DNA of 64,000 nucleotides, from positions 3,720,001 through 3,784,000 of the forward strand of contig CBDHFR010000004.1 of assembly GCA_965262665.1 (NCBI GenBank), given 5' to 3'. The position numbers and the translations under genes were made by a program. The stretch is from CBDBND01 sp965262665 (GTDB taxonomy: Bacteria; Pseudomonadota; Alphaproteobacteria; Rhodospirillales; Rhodospirillaceae). Each line of letters starts with the position of its first letter. Positions within the stretch are counted from its first letter, which is position 1. This document shows, piece by piece, positions 35,163-44,472 of the stretch. The notes below the pieces were generated by a model that saw only the letters and a list, made by a program, of their open reading frames with translations, ran no database searches and was not told where the DNA came from.

Positions 35163-36236
35163 TCAAGCCTCGATTTCAAATCCGGCGAGAGCACTAGCGT
35201 TGGGTGATGCTAAGGCAATCACCTTAAACAGGGCTCCCATGCCATCCGGTTCGATCAAACGGCGGATGCTACTGCGAATGGCGGCGACTTGGTCTTTCGG
35301 TTTTCCCGCGCTGAGTTGCGTCTCGCGGGCGGTTGCGCCCAAACGGCGCAACCACAAACCCTGTTCCACCGGTCCAAAAACCTGAGCGCCTTCCGACCGA
35401 GCCGTTTGCGCGACCACGGAAAAATCGACATGCGCCGATATGTCCGCTGTTCCCGGCTCTATAAGAACGTCGTGATACGCATGCTCCTTAACAACCTGTA
35501 GTGAGTCACCCACGTCGGACCGAACGTAACCGTAGTCAATCATCAATACGGCTCCGCCATGGGTTAGGCATTGTTGAGCCATTTGTTTCACAACGGATTC
35601 TATGGCATCGGATTTTTCCAGAATGCTGCCCACGGCTGCGTCGTCGAAGGTATGGTCGATGTCCGAACTCAGGTGGGAAGCTGTAACAAATTGAAATTGA
35701 TCGCCGTCCCAATCGATCATTCGTTCACACCAACCCTCTGTTGTCTTAACGAATTGTCTGATGGGGAGCGCATCGAGAAATTCATTGCCAACAATAATCA
35801 CCGGGCCCGAAGGTACGGTTTCCAAATCTTCATGCCATTCGATATCAAAGTTCGGCAGCACGGCTTCTTGTTGACTTCGCAATGCGGAACTCCGTTCAAT
35901 AAAATGAAGCGTCATTTCTTTGAGAAATGACGGCTCTGCACCTGCAATCGCCCTGAGCGCATCGGCCATCAAGGTGCCGCGTCCGGGTCCGCACTCAACA
36001 AAATTAAACTGGCGTGGTGCGCCCAAGCTCTGCCACGCCGTGACGCACCATAATCCAATCAATTCACCAAAGATTTGAGAGACTTCCGGTGCCGTTATGA
36101 AATCGCCGCCTTTGCCGAAGACGTCGCCACTGTCGTAGTAGGCGTTTGACGCGGTTTCCATATAGGCCGCGATTGAGAGCGGTCCTTCCCCGGAGATTCT
36201 GGTCGCCATTTCTTGCGTTAGGTCCGCCTTTTTCAT
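35163..36236 (-). CDS. MidA/NDUFAF7-like SAM-dependent methyltransferase
   Basis: The 357-residue protein matches COG1565: SIAAYMETASNAYYDSGDVF, GGDFITAPEVSQIFGELIGL and the SAM-binding NFVECGPGRGTLMADALRA. The mitochondrial homologue dimethylates an Arg of complex I subunit NDUFS2; a similar role on NADH dehydrogenase is possible here. The ATG overlaps the lgt stop (ATGA). Next is pgeF 4 bases away. Confidence 0.85.
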   Translation of the reverse strand: MKKADLTQEMATRISGEGPLSIAAYMETASNAYYDSGDVFGKGGDFITAPEVSQIFGELIGLWCVTAWQSLGAPRQFNFVECGPGRGTLMADALRAIAGAEPSFLKEMTLHFIERSSALRSQQEAVLPNFDIEWHEDLETVPSGPVIIVGNEFLDALPIRQFVKTTEGWCERMIDWDGDQFQFVTASHLSSDIDHTFDDAAVGSILEKSDAIESVVKQMAQQCLTHGGAVLMIDYGYVRSDVGDSLQVVKEHAYHDVLIEPGTADISAHVDFSVVAQTARSEGAQVFGPVEQGLWLRRLGATARETQLSAGKPKDQVAAIRSSIRRLIEPDGMGALFKVIALASPNASALAGFEIEA

Positions 36237-37051
36237 GCTTGAGAGGTGACGGACGGTCGTTTCGATGAGCGCCAAATGACCCAAACCCCGAAAAGGATCA
36301 TGGGAACAGATAGAATTTGTCCCATGGTTACCCCACCGGCGATAAATCCGAGATGGCGGTCCGGTTCCCGGAAAAATTCGACGAAGGACCTGGCGATGCC
36401 ATACCCCGCACAAAAACATCCAGTCAGCACACCGGGTTTCGCGCGAATGGACTCGTTGCGCCACAGCACATGCATCACAACAAAGAGGATGAGTCCTTCG
36501 AGCAGAGCCTCATATAACTGGCTTGGATGGCGTGGCATGGGGCCACCGCCGGGAAAGGCCATGGCCCAAGGTACATCTGGTGCCGGGCGTCCAAACAGTT
36601 CACCGTTTATAAAATTGGCCATGCGTCCAAGACACAAGCCGATGGGAACGGCGCACCCCACGTTGTCTGCCACATACCATTTGTTGATTTTGTATTTCCG
36701 AGCGAACAACAGAATGGCGGCAATGACACCCAGAAGTGCTCCGTGAAAGGCCATGCCGCCTTCCCAAGTCATAAAAATTTCTATCGGGTTAGCGAAATAG
36801 TGCGCCGGTTTGTAAAACAGAACATATCCCAAACGCCCGCCCAAAATAATTCCCAGTAAAATCCAGACAAAAAAGTCATCAACCTGGGACGGTGTCATCA
36901 AGGCCGGAGACCGCCGGACCAGCCGTCTGACATACCACACACCGCCAAAGATACCGGCGATGTAAGCCAAGGCGTACCACCTTATGGCAAAGGGTCCGAT
37001 CTCAATGAGAACCGGATCAATAGCAGGAAAAGTCAGGGCAAGAGGGGTCAT
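36233..37051 (-). CDS. lgt: Prolipoprotein diacylglyceryl transferase
   Basis: The 272-residue inner-membrane enzyme has seven helices and the Lgt signature GRMANFINGELFGR. The essential region GGMAFHGALLG (His) and RHPSQLYEALLEG are also present. It transfers diacylglycerol from phosphatidylglycerol to the lipobox Cys of prolipoproteins such as the one downstream at 33493. It is 4 bases after hldD. Confidence 0.95.
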   Translation of the reverse strand: MTPLALTFPAIDPVLIEIGPFAIRWYALAYIAGIFGGVWYVRRLVRRSPALMTPSQVDDFFVWILLGIILGGRLGYVLFYKPAHYFANPIEIFMTWEGGMAFHGALLGVIAAILLFARKYKINKWYVADNVGCAVPIGLCLGRMANFINGELFGRPAPDVPWAMAFPGGGPMPRHPSQLYEALLEGLILFVVMHVLWRNESIRAKPGVLTGCFCAGYGIARSFVEFFREPDRHLGFIAGGVTMGQILSVPMILFGVWVIWRSSKRPSVTSQA

Positions 37052-37055
37052 ATGG

Positions 37056-38042
37056 TCAACGATACGGATCTGGCTGGCTTAGATACTTTTGTATGGTGAG
37101 GGTGACACCGTCTTCCAACGAGGTAAACGTGTCCCTATACCCCGCGGCCCGCAAGCGTGTCAGGTCGGCCTGTGTAAAATATTGATAGTGGGCACGCAGA
37201 TGGTCCGGCGTATCCCTCCAACTGATCTCGAATGGTTTATCGACAGCGTCGTAAACAGCCTTTGCCAGATCGAGAAACGTCCGCGCTTGTCCAGTCCCAA
37301 CATTGAAAAAGCCTGAAACATGGTTTGCCCCCAATAGCCATCGCACAACGGAAATACAATCATCGACATAAACGAAATCCCGTTTTTGTTTGCCGTCTGC
37401 GACATCGGATCTATGAGATCGAAACAACGCATAGGGCTCGCCCCGCGCCGCGACAGGGTACATTTGGGAAACCACGCTTGCCTGTTTCTCTTTGTGGATC
37501 TCGTTGGGACCGTAGACATTGAAGAACCTTAAACCGGCCCAATGGGGTGGTGTTTGTTTTCCCTGCGCACACTGTTCAGCAACAAAGGCATCGAACACGC
37601 GCTTGCTTTCACCGTACAGATTAAGAGGTTGTAGTGCTGCAACTGAGTCCACGTTCAATGAGTCGTCAAATCCAAGATCTCCGGTGCCATAAACGGATGC
37701 GGAAGATGCATAAATAAAAGGAATCCGTTGGTCCGTGCACCAAGACCAAAGCGTTTTGCTCAAATCCACATTGGTGGCGAACACGGCCGAGCGGTTCGTG
37801 ACTGCTGTGGATGTTTCCGCACCCAAATGAATAACCGCTTCAATGGGCTCCCTATTGCGTTTCAGAAAATTCACCGTTTCCTTTGGATCGACCCAGTTGA
37901 CATCTTTCCGTTTCGCGACATTGGCTCTTTTTTCCTCGGTATCCACAATGTCGAAAGCAGCGATGGGCTCGCGAGAGGTATCCTGAAAGGACGCCAAAAG
38001 ACTTGATCCAATGAATCCAGCGGCGCCCGTTATCGCGAGCAT
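37056..38042 (-). CDS. hldD: ADP-L-glycero-D-manno-heptose 6-epimerase
   Basis: The 328-residue short-chain epimerase has the NADP site ITGAAGFIGSS, the catalytic YGESK (Tyr, Lys; LNLYGESKRVFD) and the heptose-epimerase sequence LRFFNVYGPNEIHKEKQASV. It makes the heptose precursor for the lipopolysaccharide inner core. It heads the leftward envelope operon hldD-lgt-midA-like-pgeF-lipoprotein and is divergent from the UbiK-like gene 141 bases away. Confidence 0.9.
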   Translation of the reverse strand: MLAITGAAGFIGSSLLASFQDTSREPIAAFDIVDTEEKRANVAKRKDVNWVDPKETVNFLKRNREPIEAVIHLGAETSTAVTNRSAVFATNVDLSKTLWSWCTDQRIPFIYASSASVYGTGDLGFDDSLNVDSVAALQPLNLYGESKRVFDAFVAEQCAQGKQTPPHWAGLRFFNVYGPNEIHKEKQASVVSQMYPVAARGEPYALFRSHRSDVADGKQKRDFVYVDDCISVVRWLLGANHVSGFFNVGTGQARTFLDLAKAVYDAVDKPFEISWRDTPDHLRAHYQYFTQADLTRLRAAGYRDTFTSLEDGVTLTIQKYLSQPDPYR

Positions 38043-38183
38043 AATTAAACCACCCCTATCGATTGCGAAAAGGTGTTATGCCGGATCAATCTGATAGCGG
38101 CAACGGCCGATAATCCATCGAAATCCCTTGAAAGAAACGCGACTGGCCTCAATAGTCCTCTGATACCCGAGCGGAGATACAAC

Positions 38184-38525
38184 ATGCAGAGTCAGAACCG
38201 AATATTCGATGACATCGCCAAGGTGGCCGGCGGTGCCCTTGGCGCTTTGGGAAGTCTGAGACAGGAGATCGAAGCGCTTGTCCGGCAACGGGTTGAGCGG
38301 TTTATGGCGGACAGAGACCTAGTGACGCGTGACGAATTTGAAGCGGTGAAAGCCATGGCCGCGAAGGCGCGGGCTGAACAGGAAGCTCTTATGTCACGTC
38401 TGGACGCATTGGAGGGGAAGAAAGCATCCGTGGCGTCATCGCGAAAAACTACGACAGCGGCGAAGAAATCCGCGGCAAAAAAGGCGCCGTCTAAACCGTC
38501 CAAAAAGACGCGGACCAAAGGATAA
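38184..38525 (+). CDS. ubiK: UbiK/BMFP-family accessory factor
   Basis: The 113-residue protein begins QNRIFDDIAKVAGGALGALG, then an amphipathic coiled-coil (about 23-78: VRQRVERFMADRDLVTRDEF, AEQEALMSRLDALEG) typical of the BMFP family. A Lys/Ala/Ser tail of about 35 residues ends it. UbiK helps aerobic ubiquinone synthesis and binds lipids as a trimer. The ATG at 38184 follows CGGAGAT. Other ubiquinone-linked functions (COQ9-like gene) are nearby. Confidence 0.8.
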   Translation: MQSQNRIFDDIAKVAGGALGALGSLRQEIEALVRQRVERFMADRDLVTRDEFEAVKAMAAKARAEQEALMSRLDALEGKKASVASSRKTTTAAKKSAAKKAPSKPSKKTRTKG

Positions 38526-38550
38526 ACACCCTCTTTTCAACACCGTTTTA

Positions 38551-38574
38551 GGCCGTTCTTATGACAAAACGGCC
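38551..38574. other. Inverted repeat after the UbiK-like gene
   Basis: GGCCGTT and AACGGCC can pair around a 10-base loop, 26 bases after the stop codon. There is no T-run on the downstream side, so it is a weak terminator candidate. Confidence 0.35.
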
Positions 38575-38708
38575 AAACCAAGCGACTCGGCGGAATTCCT
38601 TAGATTTGGTGTTGCCGACCCTCTGAACCTATTATATCTTGATTCGCGGGCTAGATATTGGTGGGCCCGTACGAGCCGGACGGGCCCGGGGCAATTGAGG
38701 GGATTTCC

Positions 38709-39209
38709 ATGCGCACCACCGCCGTCAGCCAGCAGTCCTCTGCGGTTAATCCGTTGGATCGCATTGAAGAAGTCATCACTATAAAAGATTGGGTTTTTGA
38801 CCGTCGCAATGACGAAGAGATGGCTGTTGAAGCGCCGGGAACCTGGTGTGACTTTGGCCTATTTTTTGCCTGGTCCGAAGAATTGGACGCCCTACATTTC
38901 TCCTGTGCATTCGACATGCGTGTACAGCCGAACGTCCTTAGCAACATTTATGAATTGATCGCCAAGCTGAATGAGCGCCTTTGGATTGGTCATTTCGCGG
39001 TCTGGGTCGACGAGGGCATACCCATGTTCCGCCATACCGTTCATTGTCAGGGCGGCCAAATAGATCCGTCTCATATCGACGAATTGGTCGATTTGGCCCG
39101 CAGCGAATGCGAGCGGTATTATCCGGCTTTTCAATTCGTCATTTGGGGCGGCCGGACACCCGACGATGCCATTTCCTGTGCGCTGCTGGATACGGTTGGC
39201 GAAGCTTAA
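38709..39209 (+). CDS. YbjN-domain protein
   Basis: The 166-residue cytoplasmic protein contains the type III secretion chaperone-like YbjN fold: CDFGLFFAWSEELDALHFSC then LIAKLNERLWIGHFAVW and FQFVIWGGRTPDDAISCALL. YbjN proteins in alphaproteobacteria are adjacent to proC, as here, but have no defined role. The start at 38709 follows GAGGGGATTTCC. It sits 68 bases before proC. Confidence 0.85.
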   Translation: MRTTAVSQQSSAVNPLDRIEEVITIKDWVFDRRNDEEMAVEAPGTWCDFGLFFAWSEELDALHFSCAFDMRVQPNVLSNIYELIAKLNERLWIGHFAVWVDEGIPMFRHTVHCQGGQIDPSHIDELVDLARSECERYYPAFQFVIWGGRTPDDAISCALLDTVGEA

Positions 39210-39277
39210 AAGTCACAGTCTTTTACAATCTGCAGAGGCGCCGGCTGTTCGCCAAAGCCGTGTGTTAAAGTGCCTTC

Positions 39278-40108
39278 ATGATTGAAGGGACAATTCTTCT
39301 CGTTGGATGCGGGAAAATGGGTGGCGCCCTTTTGAAAGGGTGGTTCGCCCGCGGATTGAATCCGGTCGATGTTATGGTCGTGGAGCCGGCCGGCCGGCCG
39401 ACCGTGGACGCCGCGTCCGAGCACCCCGCCTTGGTGGTTCTCCCAGACGCCTCTGACGTGCCCAGTGACTTTACGCCCGATGCCATGGTCTTCGCGGTAA
39501 AACCTCAAAACGCGGCTACTGTTATACCGGCCTACGCCCCCATGGCGGAGTCCGGTTCCGTCGCCCTGTCCATAGTCGCTGGACTGTCTGTCGCCTCACT
39601 TCATGGCATGTTGGGTGAAAATGCAGCCGTTGTGCGCGCCATGCCCAATACACCAGCGGCCATCGGCCGCGGCATCAGTGTGCTTTTCGCAAGTCCTCAT
39701 GCCAGCCCCAGCCAGAAGAGGGTGTGCAAGGTGTTGATGGCTGCTGTCGGTGAAACGGCCTGGATCGACGATGAAACCTATCTTGATGCTGTCACCGCGG
39801 TTTCGGGCAGTGGGCCGGCTTATGTCTTTCTTCTTGCCGAAGCCTTAGCCGCTGTAGGGGTAAAGGCCGGACTCGACCCAGCACTAGCCAGTCAGCTTGC
39901 CGTTGCCACCGTCGCCGGCGCCGGCGCTCTCCTGGCCGAAGGCGACTCGTCACCCATGGAACTGCGGACCAATGTCACCAGTCCAGGCGGAACAACGGCC
40001 GCTGCGTTAGATATGCTGATGGCGGCCGATGGTTTGCAAAACCTTATGGACCGGGCGATTGCTGCAGCGATTCAACGGTCCAAGGATCTGGCCGACGAAC
40101 AACCTTGA
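39278..40108 (+). CDS. proC: Pyrroline-5-carboxylate reductase
   Basis: The 276-residue enzyme has the NADP site ILLVGCGKMGGALLKGWFAR, RAMPNTPAAIGRGISVLFA, and the ProC signature DAVTAVSGSGPAYVFLLAEA with LRTNVTSPGGTTAAALDML near the end. It reduces pyrroline-5-carboxylate to proline in the cytoplasm. It lies in the rightward set YbjN-proC-COQ9-like. Confidence 0.95.
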   Translation: MIEGTILLVGCGKMGGALLKGWFARGLNPVDVMVVEPAGRPTVDAASEHPALVVLPDASDVPSDFTPDAMVFAVKPQNAATVIPAYAPMAESGSVALSIVAGLSVASLHGMLGENAAVVRAMPNTPAAIGRGISVLFASPHASPSQKRVCKVLMAAVGETAWIDDETYLDAVTAVSGSGPAYVFLLAEALAAVGVKAGLDPALASQLAVATVAGAGALLAEGDSSPMELRTNVTSPGGTTAAALDMLMAADGLQNLMDRAIAAAIQRSKDLADEQP

Positions 40109-40139
40109 TTCTCTAACATGGGCCATGAAAAGCTGAACC

Positions 40140-40799
40140 ATGGCCGTCAAGAAAAAAGCCAACTCAAAAAAGAAAGCGACCCCGCGGACGTCAACAAACT
40201 CCGTTCGTGACAAAATTGTTCAATCAGCCCTTAAGATAAGCAGCTCAGACGGTTGGAAAGCTGTTTCTCCGGCACGCATCTCGAGCGATACCAGTATTCC
40301 ATTGGGTCAAGCTATCGCGCTTGGTCCATCGCGGGCCGGTATCGCAGCCCTTGTACTCAAACATGTGAATGAGCGCGTTCTTAGCCAGGTTCATGCTGTT
40401 GATATGACTGACACGGCAAAGGATCGTCTCTTTGAAGTCATGATGATGCGTTTCGATGTTTTGCAGATCCATCGAGATGGCATTGCCGCGCTGATTCGTT
40501 ATGGGCAGCGTAGGCCCGGCGAATTCATTTGCCTTGCCCCCAATGTTTTGCATTCCATGGCCCTCATGCTGAGTGCTGCGGGTTTGGGCGCAGGTGGGTT
40601 GCTTGGGGTGGTGCGTGCAAAAGCTTTGGCCGTGGCTTATACATCGACACTTCGCGTTTGGCTCAAAGACGAAAGCGGCGATATGGCGCAGACCATGTCT
40701 GCTTTAGACAAAGCTCTCAGACAGCTTGAGCGTCTTGCGCAAATGACGGTAAAGCGGCCGCGAAAACGTAAAGCGGGCTCGAGCAAGGGTAAAAACTAG
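40140..40799 (+). CDS. COQ9-like / TetR-fold helical protein
   Basis: The 219-residue protein has a basic N-terminus and a TetR-like helix-turn-helix region (about 24-60: VRDKIVQSALKISSSDGWKA). The COQ9-type body has DRLFEVMMMRFDVLQIHRDG and LRVWLKDESGDMAQTMSALD. COQ9 proteins bind lipids and support ubiquinone hydroxylation; the same fold also serves transcription regulators. The Lys/Arg-rich ends on both sides are unusual and could favour nucleic-acid binding. Its TAG overlaps the stop of the convergent histidine kinase gene by 2 bases. Confidence 0.65.
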   Translation: MAVKKKANSKKKATPRTSTNSVRDKIVQSALKISSSDGWKAVSPARISSDTSIPLGQAIALGPSRAGIAALVLKHVNERVLSQVHAVDMTDTAKDRLFEVMMMRFDVLQIHRDGIAALIRYGQRRPGEFICLAPNVLHSMALMLSAAGLGAGGLLGVVRAKALAVAYTSTLRVWLKDESGDMAQTMSALDKALRQLERLAQMTVKRPRKRKAGSSKGKN

Positions 40800-42178
40800 A
40801 CCGGAATTCTCACGGTCGCACGCAATCCTGTTAGCGGGCTTGCGTCCAGAGTGACATCTCCTCCGAGGCTACGGGCTATATCGCGGGCGATGGTCAGCCC
40901 TAACCCCACACCGCCTGTTTCAGGATTTCGGGACGCTTCAACACGGTAAAACGCTTTAAATACGTCTTCTCTCTTATCTGCAGCTATGCCTGGCCCATCA
41001 TCATCCACACAGATCTCCAGGTGCGTGAGAGTCTTGTGAGCGCTGATGTCGACGCGAGACCCGTAACGCACAGCATTGGCGATAAGATTGTTCAAGCACC
41101 GCTTGAACGTGAAGGGCTTGATCATGATCGGTTCGTCAATCCCCTGTACAGACGACCCAATCTTGGTGCCATCCCGCTCGAACTGTCTGATCACATCACT
41201 AATGAGTTTCGGAATATCCGTCTTTTCAGCCGACTCAGTTTCTTCACCCCGAGCAAAGGCGAGATAGCCATTGAGCATGCGCTCCATCTCATCGAGATCG
41301 TCTTTGATGTGGGTTACGTCATCCCGCGGCGCTCCGTCGAGCATTTCTATCTGCAACTTCATGCGGGTTAGCGGTGTTCTGAGATCGTGGGAAACACCGG
41401 CCAACATTTCCGTGCGTTGATCAATTTGCCGCTGAATCCGATTGCGCATGTCTGTGAACGCCAGAGCGGCCTGACGGACTTCTTTCGCGCCTTCCGGCTT
41501 AAAGTCGGGGACATCCTGGCCCTTGCCGAACCCGTCAGCAACACGGGCCAAGCGCCGCACAGCACGCACTTGATCGTTTAAGAAAAGAGCCGCGATACCG
41601 AAGAGAAGTAAAGACGAGCCAACCATCCACAAAACAAAGACATAGGTGGTGGAACTAAATAAACGTTTGCGTGGCGCTAACACTTGCAGCACGCCGTCCG
41701 GTAGTTGCATGGCGATTTCGATTTCCCGTTCCGACTTCTTAAAGTCGATGGTGAACGGGCGTTTCATCTCACGCCAAAGCTCTCGCGTTAAAACGTCTGG
41801 GAAGGGACCATCCGCATCAATCGTCCGAGCGGGGGGCAGGGCAGCGCCTTCATCAAATGAGATGTCAAACAACATGGTCTGGCGTGCCACGGTTTGAATC
41901 CAGCCGAAGTCTTCCGGCGACGGATTGTCCCGCATGTACACACGGATATGGGAGATGTCACCGGCCAGACCCTGTGCCAGGCGGCGGGACATGGTTTCCC
42001 AATGGTTGTCGTAAAAAATATAGGTCGTAATGACCTGCACCAGGATAAGCGGCACGATGATGATCAGAGCGGACCGGCCCATAAGGGTTTCAGGAACCCA
42101 TTTGGCCCAGGGCTCGGACTTAACCCATTGGAGCAAGCGATCTAAAACAGTCGCTGAAGAAGCTAGGCGTTCACTCAT
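40796..42178 (-). CDS. EnvZ-like sensor histidine kinase
   Basis: The 460-residue kinase has two membrane helices (about 33-54 and 176-198) around a 120-residue periplasmic sensor, then HAMP (about 198-250). The H-box is LAGVSHDLRTPLTRMKLQIE, the N-box NNLIANAVRYGS, and the G-boxes DDDGPGIA and GGVGLGLTIA. It autophosphorylates on His and should phosphorylate the response regulator encoded just upstream (15-base gap). The sensed signal is unknown. Confidence 0.9.
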   Translation of the reverse strand: MSERLASSATVLDRLLQWVKSEPWAKWVPETLMGRSALIIIVPLILVQVITTYIFYDNHWETMSRRLAQGLAGDISHIRVYMRDNPSPEDFGWIQTVARQTMLFDISFDEGAALPPARTIDADGPFPDVLTRELWREMKRPFTIDFKKSEREIEIAMQLPDGVLQVLAPRKRLFSSTTYVFVLWMVGSSLLLFGIAALFLNDQVRAVRRLARVADGFGKGQDVPDFKPEGAKEVRQAALAFTDMRNRIQRQIDQRTEMLAGVSHDLRTPLTRMKLQIEMLDGAPRDDVTHIKDDLDEMERMLNGYLAFARGEETESAEKTDIPKLISDVIRQFERDGTKIGSSVQGIDEPIMIKPFTFKRCLNNLIANAVRYGSRVDISAHKTLTHLEICVDDDGPGIAADKREDVFKAFYRVEASRNPETGGVGLGLTIARDIARSLGGDVTLDASPLTGLRATVRIPV

Positions 42179-42193
42179 GGTCGTTTCTACACA

Positions 42194-42901
42194 TTAGTCC
42201 GTGCGTAACAAATACCCCGTGCCCCGCACTGTCTGCAGGTACCGCGGTTGTCGGGGATCCGTTTCGATTTTGCGCCGCAAGCGCGTCACCTGAACGTCAA
42301 TGGTGCGCGGATTTGAAGACCCGTTACCGGCTCCTCCCAGTTTTGTTCGCTTCACCGGTGAGTTTGCGTTCAAGGCTAAAGTGCGAAGCAAACCTCCTTC
42401 CGCCGTCGTAAGATGAACCGTTGTTCCATCCCGCGATAAGATTCCGCGTGACACATCATACCGGCATTCACCGAATCTGAGTTCATGAGCGCCGTCGTCA
42501 GGGGCCGGCGGCACACGCTTCAGGATCGAATTTATTCTCAAGAGCAACTCTCTCGGCTCAAAGGGTTTGCCCATGTAGTCATCAACGCCATGTTCCAAAC
42601 CCTTAATGCGGTGTTCCGATTCTCCCATTGCCGTGAGCATCAAGATGGGGACTTCGCTATTTTTGCGAAGGTCAGCGGCAAAACTCATACCGTCTTCACC
42701 AGGCATCATGACGTCCAAGACCATGAGGTCAAACTGAAGTGATATCAGTTGTTTTCTCGCATCTTCAGCGGATGCCGCAGATGTCACTAAAAAACCGTGT
42801 TCCGTTAAGTACTTGTGAATCAGTTTGCGCAGACGCGTGTCATCATCAATGACCAGTATGTGGGCCGGTAAATCATTCGTCTGTATCCGTAAATCCGCCA
42901 T
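42194..42901 (-). CDS. OmpR-family response regulator (PetR-like)
   Basis: The 235-residue protein has a receiver domain (about 14-125: VIDDDTRLRKL, phosphoacceptor in LMVLDVMMPGEDG, LMLTAMGES, MGKPFEP) and a winged-helix DNA-binding domain (about 140-233: HLTTAEGGLLRTLALNANSP, NPRTIDVQVTRLRRKIETDP). The MarR-OmpR gene order matches petP-petR of Rhodobacter, needed there for bc1 expression; the resemblance is by layout and not proven. The ATG overlaps the MarR stop (TGATG). Confidence 0.9.
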   Translation of the reverse strand: MADLRIQTNDLPAHILVIDDDTRLRKLIHKYLTEHGFLVTSAASAEDARKQLISLQFDLMVLDVMMPGEDGMSFAADLRKNSEVPILMLTAMGESEHRIKGLEHGVDDYMGKPFEPRELLLRINSILKRVPPAPDDGAHELRFGECRYDVSRGILSRDGTTVHLTTAEGGLLRTLALNANSPVKRTKLGGAGNGSSNPRTIDVQVTRLRRKIETDPRQPRYLQTVRGTGYLLRTD

Positions 42902-43401
42902 CAATCCGCTCTTAATGGCCGATCATTCTCAAACCGCAGTCTTGCCTCAGTCTCCATAATGCCAAGCATAACCGTTCGGAAACCATTGACTGCTTCAGCG
43001 CCAGCATTTTTATACGCTTCCGCAATGCGGGCTCGCTGTTCACTTGTGAGCAATCGTTCCAACGTACGGCCTTTCTCAGTAAGCGATAAGAGGCGTTGGC
43101 GGCGGTCTTTTGTTCCTATGGTCTGTTCGATGTATCCGTCACGAACCAATTGACGCAACGCACGCGACAGACTCTGCTTTGTAATAGCCAGAATGTCCAA
43201 AAGATTACTGACCATCATACCCGGATACTGGCCGACAAAGTAGATCACGCGGTGATGCGCACGCCCAAACTTCTGTTTTGCCAGGATGGCATCGCCTTCC
43301 GCGGTGAAATCTCGGTAGGCAAAAAACAAAAGCTCTATGCCTTGACGCAAATCTTCATCGCTCAGAAAGCGCAGTGGGGAAGGGATCTTGGACTTGGCCA
43401 T
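42901..43401 (-). CDS. MarR-family regulator (PetP-like)
   Basis: The 166-residue protein is a winged-helix dimer regulator: FVGQYPGMMVSNLLDILAIT and the recognition-helix region KQSLSRALRQLVRDGYIEQT, then the wing TKDRRQRLLSLTEKG. Its place directly ahead of an OmpR regulator follows the petP-petR order. The ATG at 43401 lies after a short in-frame extension that starts upstream. It is divergent from ilvE; a palindrome in the shared promoter region at 43451 may be its operator. Confidence 0.85.
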   Translation of the reverse strand: MAKSKIPSPLRFLSDEDLRQGIELLFFAYRDFTAEGDAILAKQKFGRAHHRVIYFVGQYPGMMVSNLLDILAITKQSLSRALRQLVRDGYIEQTIGTKDRRQRLLSLTEKGRTLERLLTSEQRARIAEAYKNAGAEAVNGFRTVMLGIMETEARLRFENDRPLRAD

Positions 43402-43450
43402 GGCATTCCGTCGCACTCTCCTGATTCAGGGTCAACCCTACCATAAATAC

Positions 43451-43465
43451 GTCAGTATTATTGAC
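43451..43465. promoter_or_regulatory. Imperfect palindrome, candidate MarR operator
   Basis: GTCAGTATTATTGAC has GTCA/TGAC arms and further symmetric positions inside. It lies in the 156-base region between the divergent marR-type gene and ilvE, about 50 bases upstream of the regulator start and 92 before ilvE. Its length suits a MarR dimer, but binding is inferred. Confidence 0.4.
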
Positions 43466-43557
43466 ATAAATGCGGACGCGATGGTATGGAAAAGGGGACT
43501 CGAAGAACACACAATGGCAGAATCAAGCCAAACAGGCCCTCTGTTTAGGACTCAGTT

Positions 43558-44457
43558 ATGGCGACGCAACCCTTCGACGACCGCGATGGATACATCTGGC
43601 ACAACGGCGACCTGCAGCCGTGGCGAGGTGTGAAATCCCATGTTTTGAGCCACGCCTTGCACTATGCATCGTCTGTGTTTGAAGGTGAGCGGATTTACAA
43701 CGGCAAGGTCTTCAAACTTGAGGAACATACCGAGCGCCTGTTTTATTCTGCCAGTGTGCTCGATATGGAAATGCCGTTTAATCAAGACCAGATCAACGAA
43801 GCGACTTACGAAGCGATTCGCGCCAATAGTATCAATGATGGCTATGTCCGGCCCATCGCCTGGCGCGGCAGCGAAATGATGGGTGTGTCTGCGCAAGAAA
43901 CCAAAATCAATGTCGCCATCGCGGTGTGGCCATGGCCGTCCTACTTCTCACCGGAGGCGCGGCTGAAAGGCATTAAACTGGACTTGTCAGAATGGCGCCG
44001 TCCCGCGCCAGAAACGGCACCGGTTTTTGCCAAGGCCGCCGGCCTCTACATGATTTGCACCTTGTCCAAACATGCGGCGGAGCGGAAAGGATTTGACGAT
44101 GCCCTCTTGCTTGATTGGCGGGGGCAAGTCGCCGAAGCCACGGGCGCAAACATTTTCTTTGTCATTGATGGCGAAATTCACACACCGACGCCTGACTGTT
44201 TTCTCGATGGCATCACTCGACGTACCGTTATGGGACTGGCGGAGGAGCATGGATACAAAGTCGTTGAGCGCGCCATCATGCCGGAAGAAATGGAAAAGGC
44301 AGACGAATGTTTTCTGACCGGCACGGCAGCTGAAGTCACGCCGGTGGGATCGATCGGGTCCTATACATTTACGCCGGGTGAAGTTTGCAAGGCACTCATG
44401 GAGTCTTATGACGTGACGGTCGGCAAAACGGCCGTCACAGAATCCAGCGCTGCTTAG
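43558..44457 (+). CDS. ilvE: Branched-chain amino acid aminotransferase
   Basis: The 299-residue fold-type IV PLP enzyme has DRDGYIWHNGDLQPWRG, HYASSVFEGERIYNGKVFKL with conserved Arg, the PLP-lysine context FAKAAGLYMICTLSKHAAER, and LLLDWRGQVAEATGANIFFV. It transaminates Leu, Ile and Val. The start ATG is at 43558. It converges on moaE with 15 bases between stops. Confidence 0.9.
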   Translation: MATQPFDDRDGYIWHNGDLQPWRGVKSHVLSHALHYASSVFEGERIYNGKVFKLEEHTERLFYSASVLDMEMPFNQDQINEATYEAIRANSINDGYVRPIAWRGSEMMGVSAQETKINVAIAVWPWPSYFSPEARLKGIKLDLSEWRRPAPETAPVFAKAAGLYMICTLSKHAAERKGFDDALLLDWRGQVAEATGANIFFVIDGEIHTPTPDCFLDGITRRTVMGLAEEHGYKVVERAIMPEEMEKADECFLTGTAAEVTPVGSIGSYTFTPGEVCKALMESYDVTVGKTAVTESSAA

Positions 44458-44472
44458 ACATACCCAAATCCA

